64,000 nt of DNA. It comes from Massilia sp. ZL223. Lineage in GTDB: Bacteria; Pseudomonadota; Gammaproteobacteria; Burkholderiales; Burkholderiaceae_D. The stretch covers positions 1-64,000 of the forward strand of contig NZ_JAGPWD010000008.1 in assembly GCF_018119395.1 (NCBI RefSeq). Direction: 5' to 3'. Position numbers and translations under genes: made by a program. Shown in pieces: positions 47,837-55,574 of this stretch (position 1 is its first letter; the number at the start of each line of letters is the position of its first letter). Below the pieces are notes generated by a model. That model was given only the letters and a program-made list of their open reading frames with translations. It was not told the DNA's origin and did not search any database.

Positions 47837-48933
47837 CCCGCCCGAATAGCATCTGGCGCGCTCTGGCCGGTTCCGAGCGCGGCCTGCGGCGCATGCTGCA
47901 ATACTGGGCCGCCACCGCCCTGCTCTACCTGGCCGCCATCGCCATGGTGGAATGGCAGGTGCTGTACGGCTTCAGCGAGGTGGGCGCCATGCGCCGGCTG
48001 GAGGTGTTCGGCATCGGCGGCATCCTGTGCTTCTATTTCCTGGTCCGTTTCAGTACGCCGCTGCGGCTCAAGCCCGAGGTGCTGGCCGTGACCCAGGCCC
48101 TGTACGCGATCGGCTGCGGCATGTGGTCGTATTCGATCAGCGGACCGGTGCGCGGCGCCATGCTGCCGATGACGGTGGTGGTGGTCGCCTTCTGCATGTT
48201 CGCGCTGCGGCCGCGCCAGACCCTGGTGCTGACCGCGGTCGCGCTGGCCGCCATGGGCGGCACCATGTGGTGGCTGCAGGCCCAGGATCCGGTGCGCTTC
48301 CCGCCAGAAGTCGAGGGAATCACCTTCGGCTACCTGGCGGCCGCGCTGCTGTCGACCGCGGTGCTGACCGGCGAGATGCACAAGCTGCGCGCGCGCCTGA
48401 AGCGGCGCAAGAAGGAGCTCGAGCTGGCGCTCGACACCATCCGCCAGCTGGCCACGATGGACGAACTCACTTCGCTGGCCAACCGGCGCCACATGAACGA
48501 GGTGCTGGCCGCCGAGGAGCGGCGCGGCCCGCGCGGCGCGGGCACCTGCGTGGCGCTGCTGGACATCGACTTCTTCAAGCAGGTCAACGACCGCTACGGC
48601 CACGCGGCCGGCGACGCGGTGCTGCGCGCCTTCGCCGCCACCGCGCGCGCGGCCCTGCGCAGCCACGACGTGCTGGCGCGCTGGGGCGGCGAGGAATTCC
48701 TGCTGCTGCTGCCGGATGCGAGCCCGCAGGATGCGCGCATGGTGCTCGAACGCATGGCGGAACGCGTGCATGCGATGCGGGTGGACGGGCTGGAGCAGGA
48801 AAGGCGGATCAGCTTCTCGGCCGGGCTGACGGAGCGGCGCGATGGGGAAGCGTTTGCGGATGCGATCAATCGGGCGGACAAGGCCTTGTATCGGGCCAAG
48901 GAAGCTGGGCGGGATCGGATCGAGGTGGCGTAA
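47833..48933 (+). CDS. Diguanylate cyclase (membrane GGDEF protein)
   Basis: 366 aa. Five to six N-terminal membrane segments (residues about 20-180), a coiled linker rich in Lys/Glu (KLRARLKRRKKELELALDT), then a GGDEF domain with RWGGEEFLLLLPD and the metal-binding LLDIDFFKQVNDRYGH. Starts with a GTG overlapping the previous stop (GTGA), so translation is coupled to the bifunctional protein. Produces c-di-GMP; no RxxD inhibitory site is obvious before the GGEEF. Confidence 0.92.
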   Translation: MTRPNSIWRALAGSERGLRRMLQYWAATALLYLAAIAMVEWQVLYGFSEVGAMRRLEVFGIGGILCFYFLVRFSTPLRLKPEVLAVTQALYAIGCGMWSYSISGPVRGAMLPMTVVVVAFCMFALRPRQTLVLTAVALAAMGGTMWWLQAQDPVRFPPEVEGITFGYLAAALLSTAVLTGEMHKLRARLKRRKKELELALDTIRQLATMDELTSLANRRHMNEVLAAEERRGPRGAGTCVALLDIDFFKQVNDRYGHAAGDAVLRAFAATARAALRSHDVLARWGGEEFLLLLPDASPQDARMVLERMAERVHAMRVDGLEQERRISFSAGLTERRDGEAFADAINRADKALYRAKEAGRDRIEVA

Positions 48934-48952
48934 CAGTATTGCTGGCAGTAAG

Positions 48953-48988
48953 ACCGTCGTACGCGCCAGTGGCGCGTACGACGGTTTT
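48953..48988. terminator. Perfect 15-bp hairpin between convergent genes
   Basis: Arms ACCGTCGTACGCGCC and GGCGCGTACGACGGT with loop AGT, followed on the plus strand by TTTT. Sits between the diguanylate cyclase and LOG genes and could end transcription from both sides. Its core recurs at 39318-39344. Confidence 0.7.
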
Positions 48989-49019
48989 CAGGTTACTGGT
49001 TTGCGGTGGCGCAGGCACT

Positions 49020-49607
49020 TCACCCGCGCAAAATCTCGCCTTCCACATCCTCGCCCGCGGCCGGCACCGCCACCGCGCGCAGGCGCCTGATCAGGGCCAC
49101 CGGATCTTCCTCGACCAGCATCAGCCCCTCGTGCTCCGGCTTGACGAATCCTTCCTCGCGCTGGTGCCGCACGAAGGCTTTCAGCCCGTCATAAAAACCC
49201 TTCGTATTCAGCAGTCCCACCGGCTTGGCGTGAATGCCCAGCTGCGCCCAGGTCACCATCTCGAACAGCTCTTCCAGGGTCCCCATCCCGCCCGGCATGG
49301 CGATGAAGCCTTCCGACAGGTCGGACATCATGGCCTTGCGCTCGTGCATGTCCTTCACCACGAACAGCCGCGTCAGCCCGGCATGGCCCACTTCGCGCTC
49401 GACCAGGGCCTTGGGGATCACGCCGGTGGCTTCGCCGCCCAGGCGCAGCACCTCGTCGGCGATCACGCCCATGAGGCCGACCTTGCCGCCGCCGTAGACC
49501 AGGCCGATGTTGTGCTCCACCAGGGCGCGCGCGCGCGCGCGCGCCGCCTCGGCATACAGGGGATCGGCGCCGTGCGAGGCGCCGCAATAGACGGAGATGG
49601 TTTTCAT
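49020..49607 (-). CDS. LOG-family protein (TIGR00730; cytokinin riboside phosphoribohydrolase-like)
   Basis: 195 aa. Rossmann-like fold starting MKTISVYCGASHGADPLYAE, with GLVYGGGKVGLMGVIAD and the LOG signature PGGMGTLEELFEMVTW containing the catalytic Glu. Family members release adenine or cytokinin bases from nucleoside monophosphates. The start at 49607 is fixed by family alignment; the frame is open far upstream. A 20-base alternating GC tract (49525-49544) lies inside the gene. Confidence 0.9.
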   Translation of the reverse strand: MKTISVYCGASHGADPLYAEAARARARALVEHNIGLVYGGGKVGLMGVIADEVLRLGGEATGVIPKALVEREVGHAGLTRLFVVKDMHERKAMMSDLSEGFIAMPGGMGTLEELFEMVTWAQLGIHAKPVGLLNTKGFYDGLKAFVRHQREEGFVKPEHEGLMLVEEDPVALIRRLRAVAVPAAGEDVEGEILRG

Positions 49608-49618
49608 GGGGCGTAAGA

Positions 49619-50314
49619 CTACACGAATTCGGCGCCGGGGCGCGCTTCGGCGGACAGCTTCTTGAGGTATTCCTCGGACAGCTTCTCGAACAGCAGGCGG
49701 GTGTCGCCGCGCAGGTAGGGGCCGACCATGGACAGCACCTGGTAGCAGCCGCGCGCCAGGGCGTCGGCGATCGCCTGCTGCTCGCTGTACTTGCGCGGGT
49801 TGCGCACGTATTCGTAGGACAGCCAGTAGGTCGCCACCACCACCATATTGGTCGCCATCGCGCCGATCTGCTGGTCCGAGGCCTCCAGCGAGCCCTCGCT
49901 GCGCAAGTCCTCGCACAGCTGGCGCGCCACCTTGATCTTGTGCGCCAGGATGGCCTTGAAGTGCAGTTCCAGCTTGCGGTTACGCGACAGCAGGTCGTTC
50001 AGGTCGCGGTAGAAGAAGCGGTAGCGCCAGATCAGCTCGAACATCAGGTGCAGGTAGAGCCACACGTCCTCCATGTTGGAGCGGCGTCCGGCAGGCACCG
50101 TGAGGATGCGTTCGATCTCCGCCTCGAACTGGACGAAGATCGAATTGACGATGTCGTCCTTGTTGCGGAAATGGTAGTACAGATTGCCCGGAGAGATGTT
50201 CATCTCCTCGGCAATGACCGTGGTCGTGATGTTCGGCTCGCCGAATTCGTTGAACAGCCTGAGCGACAGCTCGAGGATGCGTTCGCGGGTACGGCGCGGA
50301 GCTTTCTGTTGCAT
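49619..50314 (-). CDS. TetR/AcrR regulator (possible internal-start product)
   Basis: Alternative reading of the 3' part of the preceding entry as its own gene. Starts MQQKAPRRTRERILELSLRL, which is the normal beginning of a TetR protein, and gives 231 aa, normal family length. The chain ends PGAEFV. No Shine-Dalgarno precedes this ATG, so it might be leaderless, or expressed only as the fusion. A further ATG at 50347 is also in frame. Ligand unknown; the joined phasin domain suggests lipid or PHA metabolism. Confidence 0.6.
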   Translation of the reverse strand: MQQKAPRRTRERILELSLRLFNEFGEPNITTTVIAEEMNISPGNLYYHFRNKDDIVNSIFVQFEAEIERILTVPAGRRSNMEDVWLYLHLMFELIWRYRFFYRDLNDLLSRNRKLELHFKAILAHKIKVARQLCEDLRSEGSLEASDQQIGAMATNMVVVATYWLSYEYVRNPRKYSEQQAIADALARGCYQVLSMVGPYLRGDTRLLFEKLSEEYLKKLSAEARPGAEFV

Positions 50315-50821
50315 GTAAGCGAGGTGTAAGTGTGTTCCCGAAAGCATAACATCGAACGGTCGTTCGTAGAATCTTTCCGGCCTCCACTTCTGTTGCGTTT
50401 TTGCTCCGCCGGCGGGCTCGCCGGCCGGCGGCAGGCGCCGCGCCAGCTCGGCCACCTGGGCCTCCAGCTCGGCCACGCGGCCCTGCAGGGCCTCGACGTC
50501 GGCGGCCACGGGCGCGCCGATGCGCGCCAGGGCGCGCGCCACGCGCTCCTCGAACACCTGCTCCAGCTGGTTCCAGGAATTGGTGCCGCGGCGCTTGGCC
50601 CGCTCGGCGGAGCGGCCCACCGTGTCGGTGGCGTCTTCCACCTCGCGCGCATAGCGCTGCAGTTCGCTGCCGTCGCGCACCAGGCGCGTGAAGGACGTGC
50701 CGCCCTCCTTCTGGGCCTTGGCGAAGGCGCCCAGGCCCGCCTGCCAGATCTGCTTGGCGGACGCGCGGACCGCCTGGGCGAGGGCCTCGTCGTCGTCCGG
50801 CGCTGAAAGTTTCTTGGTCAT
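49619..50821 (-). CDS. Phasin domain joined in frame to TetR-family regulator
   Basis: One continuous 400-codon frame. Residues 1-140 are a PhaI/PhaF-type phasin (IWQAGLGAFAKAQKEGGTSF, WNQLEQVFEERVARALARIG, then a heptad-rich VEALQGRVAELEAQVAELAR). Residues 141-169 are a less GC-rich linker. Residues 170-400 are a TetR regulator: HTH TTVIAEEMNISPGNLYYHF and a helical ligand domain. No stop codon separates the parts. Either this is a real fusion that could tether a repressor to PHA granules, or two proteins are made using an internal ATG at 50314 (231 aa). The palindrome at 50352 within the linker favours an internal promoter. Confidence 0.75.
   Translation of the reverse strand: MTKKLSAPDDDEALAQAVRASAKQIWQAGLGAFAKAQKEGGTSFTRLVRDGSELQRYAREVEDATDTVGRSAERAKRRGTNSWNQLEQVFEERVARALARIGAPVAADVEALQGRVAELEAQVAELARRLPPAGEPAGGAKTQQKWRPERFYERPFDVMLSGTHLHLAYMQQKAPRRTRERILELSLRLFNEFGEPNITTTVIAEEMNISPGNLYYHFRNKDDIVNSIFVQFEAEIERILTVPAGRRSNMEDVWLYLHLMFELIWRYRFFYRDLNDLLSRNRKLELHFKAILAHKIKVARQLCEDLRSEGSLEASDQQIGAMATNMVVVATYWLSYEYVRNPRKYSEQQAIADALARGCYQVLSMVGPYLRGDTRLLFEKLSEEYLKKLSAEARPGAEFV
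50352..50365. promoter_or_regulatory. Operator-like palindrome in the phasin/TetR junction
   Basis: Perfect palindrome CGAACG-GT-CGTTCG, of the form bound by many TetR-family repressors. On the minus strand it lies between TTCTAC and TATGCT, which are 17 bases apart, so it would cover a promoter firing just upstream of the TetR start. Autoregulation is inferred. Confidence 0.55.
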
Positions 50822-50881
50822 GGAGTGCCTCTCGCTGCATGCAATGCGGGCATTGTAGTGCCGCCCGCTAGAAGCGAGGTT

Positions 50882-51640
50882 CTAAACGCGGGCGCGCCGC
50901 GCATGCAGGCGGAATGCCTCTTCGAGATAAGCGCGCAGTTCGCCCGCCGCCACCGGCTTGGCGTAATGGGCGTCGGCCACGCCCGCGGCCACCGCGGCTT
51001 CGATCTCGGCCAGGTCGGTCTGGCCGCTCAGCATCAGGCGCACCGTGTCCGGCTGCCGCCGCGCCGCCTCGGCCAGCAGTTCGGTGCCGCTCATGCCCGG
51101 CATCGACTGGTCGCACACGATCACCTCGACCGGCTCGCGCGCCAGCAGGGCCAGCGCGTCCGCGCCGGAAGCGGCCGTGAGCACCCGGTAGTCCTGCCCG
51201 GACAGCATGTCGGCCAGCACGCCCAGCATGAAGCCGTCGTCATCGACCAGCAGCACGCTGCGTTGGGGTGGCGCGGACGGCGGGAGGAAGGCCTCCAGCT
51301 CGGCCACGAAGCTCTCCGGTTCGATCGGCTTGCTGATGTAGCCGTCGAAGCCGGCCGCCAGCACGTGTTCGCGGTCGCCCGCCATCGCCAGCGCGGTCAC
51401 CGCCAGCACCGGCACCCCGGCCAGCTCCGGCTCGGCCTTGAGCGCGGCCAGCACCGCGAAGCCGTCCATGCCGGGCAGGTTGACGTCGCAGGCCACCAGG
51501 TCGGGGCGCTCGCTGCGGGCCGCCGCGACGCCGCGTGCCCCGTCGGGGGCGGTCAGCGGCGTGTGGCCATGGGCGCTGAGCAGGAAAGACATCAGCTCGA
51601 TGTTCGCTGGATTGTCTTCGATGATGAGGATACGGGCCAC
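50882..51640 (-). CDS. Double-receiver response regulator
   Basis: 252 aa made of two CheY-like domains. First domain 1-120: acidic pair ED near 8-9, phosphoacceptor Asp52 (ACDVNLPGMDG), Lys104 (YISKPI). Second domain 128-245: VDDD near 132-134, Asp177 (VCDQSMPGMSG) and Lys in HYAKPV. Both sites look complete. No DNA-binding or enzymatic output domain, so it must act by protein contact or phosphorelay. No histidine kinase gene is adjacent. Confidence 0.9.
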   Translation of the reverse strand: MARILIIEDNPANIELMSFLLSAHGHTPLTAPDGARGVAAARSERPDLVACDVNLPGMDGFAVLAALKAEPELAGVPVLAVTALAMAGDREHVLAAGFDGYISKPIEPESFVAELEAFLPPSAPPQRSVLLVDDDGFMLGVLADMLSGQDYRVLTAASGADALALLAREPVEVIVCDQSMPGMSGTELLAEAARRQPDTVRLMLSGQTDLAEIEAAVAAGVADAHYAKPVAAGELRAYLEEAFRLHARRARV

Positions 51641-51719
51641 GGAACGCTCCGGATTACTGCAATGATGTCACTGTAACATGACGGCGGCCTCATGCGATGT
51701 AGTCCGGAAGGCGTGGTTC

Positions 51720-52622
51720 TTATGGCCGCGACACCTCGCCCATGACCGCGTCGAGCACGCGCGGATTGCGTCCCAGGGCCACGTGGCCGACGCCGCCGAA
51801 GGCCAGGTTGCGCGCGCCTTCCAGCTCGCTGGAGGTCTGCGGGGCGATGATGTTGTCGTGGTGGGTGTAGATCGAGGTGATCAGCGCACGCGTGGCGGCG
51901 TTTTCGCCGGCTTCCAGCGCCTGCAGCCAGGCGCTGGCGCGCCGCATCTGCGCCGCGTTGATCCCGAGGCCGAAGGCGGCCAGGCTGGTGCCATGGTGCG
52001 GGCTGCCGAGCGTGATCACGCGCGCCACCAGCGCCGTGCCGTAGGCGCGCATCCAGGCGCGCGCCACCAGTCCGCCCATGCTGTGTGCGACTACCGTGAC
52101 GCGCTGCGCACCGCTCTGCCGGCACAGCGCCTCGACCGTATGCTGGACCAGCTGCGCGTAGCCGTCGATGTCGCCGGTGACCGGCTCCAGGTCGAGCGAG
52201 GCGTGGCTGATGCGGGCCGCGTCCAGGCGCCGCGCCAGCTGGCACCAGTAGCCGCTGTTGCAGCCGTAGCCGTGGATCAGCAGCACCGGCGGCAGCGTCG
52301 AATCCCGATAGATGCGGGTGCGCGGCACGGCGCGCGGGCCGTGCCAGTTCGCATACAGCATGCTGGACATGAATTCTTCGGCGAACAGGCGCAGGCTGCC
52401 CAGCGGCTTGAGGCGGAATTCGCTCGGCGTCGGGCTGGCGCAGCGCGCGCTCATCACAAAGTTGTTGGCGTTGATGAGCATGCGCACCAGGACCACGGCG
52501 CCCAGGCCGGCGGCGAAGGCGGTCCAGCGGCTGGCCCCGGCCTCGGTCAGGGCCACGCCGATGCCGAGCGCCGCCAGCACCTGCACCAGGATGATCAGCC
52601 GGAGAATGCCGCGTGCACTCAT
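51720..52622 (-). CDS. Membrane-anchored alpha/beta hydrolase (lipase-like)
   Basis: 300 aa. Two N-terminal hydrophobic segments (residues about 5-55), then a lipase-type hydrolase: LLIHGYGCNSGYW near 112, nucleophile elbow in VVAHSMGGLVARAW near 172 and GSPHHGTSLA. Ser, Asp and His positions are consistent with a triacylglycerol lipase/PGAP1-like esterase. AGGAAG precedes the ATG. It follows the GMC oxidoreductase by 17 bases, so it is probably the last gene of that operon and may release the alcohol or fatty compound the oxidoreductase uses (inference). Confidence 0.83.
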   Translation of the reverse strand: MSARGILRLIILVQVLAALGIGVALTEAGASRWTAFAAGLGAVVLVRMLINANNFVMSARCASPTPSEFRLKPLGSLRLFAEEFMSSMLYANWHGPRAVPRTRIYRDSTLPPVLLIHGYGCNSGYWCQLARRLDAARISHASLDLEPVTGDIDGYAQLVQHTVEALCRQSGAQRVTVVAHSMGGLVARAWMRAYGTALVARVITLGSPHHGTSLAAFGLGINAAQMRRASAWLQALEAGENAATRALITSIYTHHDNIIAPQTSSELEGARNLAFGGVGHVALGRNPRVLDAVMGEVSRP

Positions 52623-52639
52623 CGCTTCCTCATTGCTTC

Positions 52640-54265
52640 CTATGCGAGCGGGGCCGCCTGGCGTCCCGTCAAGGAGGCGGCCAGGCCGCTCGCCAGGCGC
52701 GCCGTCAAACCGTAGATGCTCAGCTGCGGATTGGCGCCGACCGAAGTCGGGAACAGCGAGCCGTCGTGCACCGACACGTTCGCCAGCCCCCGGTAGCGGC
52801 CGTTCGCGTCGGTCACGCCCAGGCGTTCGTCGCCCGACATGGCGCAGCCGCCCATCACGTGGGCCGACACCACGCGCGTCAGGTGCAGGCGCTGCGGCAG
52901 CCCGGCGATGCCGCGCCTGGCCTCGGCCCAGCTGGCGTAGCGCGGCGCCATCTCGTGCCCGGTCAGCACCTCGCGCGCGCCGGCGGCGAACTGGATTTCG
53001 GCCATGCTGAGCAGCGCGCGGCGCGCGCCCTCCCACAGGACATCGTTGAGGGGATAGTCGAGCTCCGGGCTGCCGTCGGCGCGCAAGGCGACCCTGCCGC
53101 CCTGCGAGTCTTCGTGGAAGCCGTCGCGCAGCAGCGCCAGCATGGCGTGCGTATGCGGGAACTCGCGCATGATGTCCGCGTGGTGCGCGCCGAAGCCGCT
53201 CATCTTGGTGGCCATCAGCAGCGGGTGCAGCGGCGGGGCTTCGAGCTTGTACCCCATCGGTCCGTCGACCGGCGCCTGGTGCAGGAAGTGGTCGGAATAC
53301 ACCGTCTGCGGCGCGCCGGCCCAGCCGTCCACGCGCTGGGGGAAGATGGCGGCCGAGATCACGGTGGGATGCAGGAAGGTGCGGCGGCCCAGCATGCCGC
53401 TCGGGTCGGGCGCTTCGGAACGCAGCAGCAGCGCGGGCGAATTGATCGCGCCGCCGGCCACCACGTAGTGGCGTGCGCGCAGGCGCAGCACGCGCCCGCT
53501 CGGGCGCAGGCCCTGCGTGTCGAGGGCCTGGCAGACCAGCTCCTCGACATGCTCGCCGCGGATCGCGAAGCGCTCGGCGCGGGCGCGCGTCAGCAGGGTG
53601 GCGCCGTGATCGAGGGCGGCGGGAATCGTGGTCACCAGCATCGACTGCTTGGCGTTGGTCGGGCAGCCCATGCCGCAATAGCCGAGGTTCCAGCAGCCGT
53701 TCACGTTGCGGCGGATGAAGCCCGTCGGAATGCCGAGTTTTTCCGCGCCGCGCCGCAGGATGTCGTTGTTCTCGTTGGGAGCGGCCTGCCAGTCGCCGAC
53801 CTTCAGGCGCCGCTCGGCCATCTCGAACCAGGGCGCCATGGATTCCGGCGTGGCGTCCGGCAGCGCATGGCGCCGCTGCCACCAGGCCAGCGTGTCGGGC
53901 GGCGTGCGGAAGCTCGAGGTCCAGTTGACCGTGGTCGAGCCGCCCACGGTGCGGCCCTGCAGGATATCGATGCCCTTGTCGGCCGTCTTGCGCGCGGCCG
54001 ACTCCTGGTACAGCGAAGGATAGGCCTCGGCCTCGCGCATGTTGAAGTCGCGCGAGGACAGCAGCGCGCCCTCCTCCACCACGATCACGGACAGGCCCGA
54101 GCGGGCCAGGATCTCGGCGCTGATGCCGCCGCCCGCGCCGCTGCCGACGATGACGACGTCGGCCTGCATGCTGCGATCCTCGACCAGGGTCGAGGCGTCG
54201 ACCACGTCCCAGCCGCGCGCCAGGCCGGCCCGGATCGGATCGGGGATGATGTGTTCCTTGCTCAT
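52640..54265 (-). CDS. GMC-family FAD-dependent oxidoreductase
   Basis: 541 aa. FAD-binding VVIVGSGAGGGISAEILARS near residue 38, GMC signature region GRTVGGSTTVNWTSSFRTP, and C-terminal SAHVMGGCAMSGD and GANPQLSIYGLTARLA. No signal peptide; it would be exported by piggybacking on the Tat-targeted partner encoded just upstream (four-base overlap). The pairing matches membrane dehydrogenases oxidising alcohols, sugars or long-chain alcohols with electrons passed to a cytochrome c. Substrate not known; the downstream lipase favours lipophilic alcohols. Confidence 0.87.
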   Translation of the reverse strand: MSKEHIIPDPIRAGLARGWDVVDASTLVEDRSMQADVVIVGSGAGGGISAEILARSGLSVIVVEEGALLSSRDFNMREAEAYPSLYQESAARKTADKGIDILQGRTVGGSTTVNWTSSFRTPPDTLAWWQRRHALPDATPESMAPWFEMAERRLKVGDWQAAPNENNDILRRGAEKLGIPTGFIRRNVNGCWNLGYCGMGCPTNAKQSMLVTTIPAALDHGATLLTRARAERFAIRGEHVEELVCQALDTQGLRPSGRVLRLRARHYVVAGGAINSPALLLRSEAPDPSGMLGRRTFLHPTVISAAIFPQRVDGWAGAPQTVYSDHFLHQAPVDGPMGYKLEAPPLHPLLMATKMSGFGAHHADIMREFPHTHAMLALLRDGFHEDSQGGRVALRADGSPELDYPLNDVLWEGARRALLSMAEIQFAAGAREVLTGHEMAPRYASWAEARRGIAGLPQRLHLTRVVSAHVMGGCAMSGDERLGVTDANGRYRGLANVSVHDGSLFPTSVGANPQLSIYGLTARLASGLAASLTGRQAAPLA

Positions 54266-54783
54266 GCCAGCTCCTTCATGGGCCCGGGATAGCCGATCGC
54301 TTCCCAGCCGGCCGGCTGGGCGTACCAGGCGCCCAGCACCAGGTCGTGCAGTGCATGGTAGGCCGTGCGCAGCAGGCCAAGGCGGTGCAGGCGCCAGTCC
54401 TGCAGGAAGGCGCTCACCTGTTCGGGGCGGGCGTTCTCCCAGCCGCCCGGGATGCCGGTGAGGACGCGCCGCGCCGGCGCCAGGGAGAGCAGTCCGAACA
54501 GGTCCTGCACTTCCTTTTGCGTGGCGGGCGGCAGGCCGAGGATGGCGGCATGGACGCCCTCGATGGCGGCGGCCAGCGCTTGCCGGCTCCGGGCCTGGTC
54601 AGGCGGCAGCGCACCGGCCAGGATCGCGGGCGCGATCGCATGCAGCGCGGCGCGCGCCTCGCCGTCGAGTTCGAAGCGGTGCGGCGGCGCGCTGTGCGTC
54701 GTGCGATACCAGGCGCCGCCCCCGGCCAACAGGATGGCGGCCAGGCCGCCGGCTTGCAGGAAAGTCCTGCGTGATGTCCCCAT
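54262..54783 (-). CDS. Gluconate 2-dehydrogenase subunit 3-like Tat protein
   Basis: 173 aa. Twin-arginine leader SRRTFLQAGGLAAILLAGG followed by a small helical domain (EARAALHAIAPAILAGALPP, VQDLFGLLSLAPARRVLTG, YHALHDLVLGAWYAQP) typical of the small subunit of GMC dehydrogenases. The second ATG (54783) is preferred because AAGAGG lies six bases before it; another ATG is six bases upstream. Overlaps the oxidoreductase gene by four bases. Confidence 0.82.
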   Translation of the reverse strand: MGTSRRTFLQAGGLAAILLAGGGAWYRTTHSAPPHRFELDGEARAALHAIAPAILAGALPPDQARSRQALAAAIEGVHAAILGLPPATQKEVQDLFGLLSLAPARRVLTGIPGGWENARPEQVSAFLQDWRLHRLGLLRTAYHALHDLVLGAWYAQPAGWEAIGYPGPMKELA

Positions 54784-54922
54784 GCTCATCCTCTTGTGTT
54801 TTTTCTAGTGTACGACAAAGGTCCCGCCCCGCCACCGCCAGCGGGCCGGACTAGAGGGGATCGTCTATATGCTTCGACCCGCGCCGAAGCGAGGGACCTG
54901 GCTGCCCGGCTAGGATGGCGGC

Positions 54923-55549
54923 ATGGAACTCATCGACTACCTCAACCAGCACTTCTTCACCCGCGCCCAGTTGCTGGCGGCCGCCTGCCTGGCCCCGGAG
55001 CACCTGGATGCGCTCATCCGCGACGGCGCGATGCCGAAGCCTTCCTACCGGCTGCGCCTTGCGCTCGGCTGCGACTCGTTTTTCGGGCCGCATGCCGAGG
55101 AGCACGCCGTCGAGTATTACGCACGCGGCTATGCTGCGTGGCTCGGCGCGCTGCAGGCGGCGCCGCGGGATCCATTCGGGATGTTCGCGCGGCGCTACCG
55201 CGAGGCGCTGGCCGCCCTGCCCCTGGAGAGCAGCGATCGGAAGCTGAACGATGGCCTGGACGCCCATCTGCGCGACGAATGGGGGCACTTCCTGGACGGG
55301 ACTTACGGACTCTGTACCCGTTCCGGGCTACCGGAAGACATCGCGGCCAAGGAACTGGCCATCTGCGTCATCCGCGAGTCGACGGCATCCGAAGCGCCCG
55401 ACCTGGCGCGGCTGCAGGCCGCGGTCGACCTGCTGGACCGGGCCAGCAGCCCATTCGCGCCGCACGAAAGGCTGCGCAGCTCGCGTCATCGCTACATCGA
55501 TGAAATCCGCGCCCGCTATGGCTTCGCTGCAAAGGATATTTGCACGTAG
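54923..55549 (+). CDS. DUF6058-like protein of unknown function
   Basis: 208 aa soluble protein, begins MELIDYLNQHFFTRAQLLAA; contains MPKPSYRLRLALGCDSFFG and DEWGHFLDGTYGLCTRSGLP and ends EIRARYGFAAKDICT. The pattern resembles the DUF6058 family, whose annotation as natural-product biosynthesis I cannot support from this locus: no biosynthetic genes are nearby. Single gene, divergent from the GMC operon and convergent with trmJ. Confidence 0.7.
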   Translation: MELIDYLNQHFFTRAQLLAAACLAPEHLDALIRDGAMPKPSYRLRLALGCDSFFGPHAEEHAVEYYARGYAAWLGALQAAPRDPFGMFARRYREALAALPLESSDRKLNDGLDAHLRDEWGHFLDGTYGLCTRSGLPEDIAAKELAICVIRESTASEAPDLARLQAAVDLLDRASSPFAPHERLRSSRHRYIDEIRARYGFAAKDICT

Positions 55550-55574
55550 CGCCCTGGATGCAAAGAACGTTTGC

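Noticed and set aside
47833..48933. Reading the diguanylate cyclase as part of a much longer frame starting near 45280
   Set aside because: The upstream part is an out-of-register shadow of the GGDEF/EAL gene; a GTG overlapping its stop codon is the natural start.
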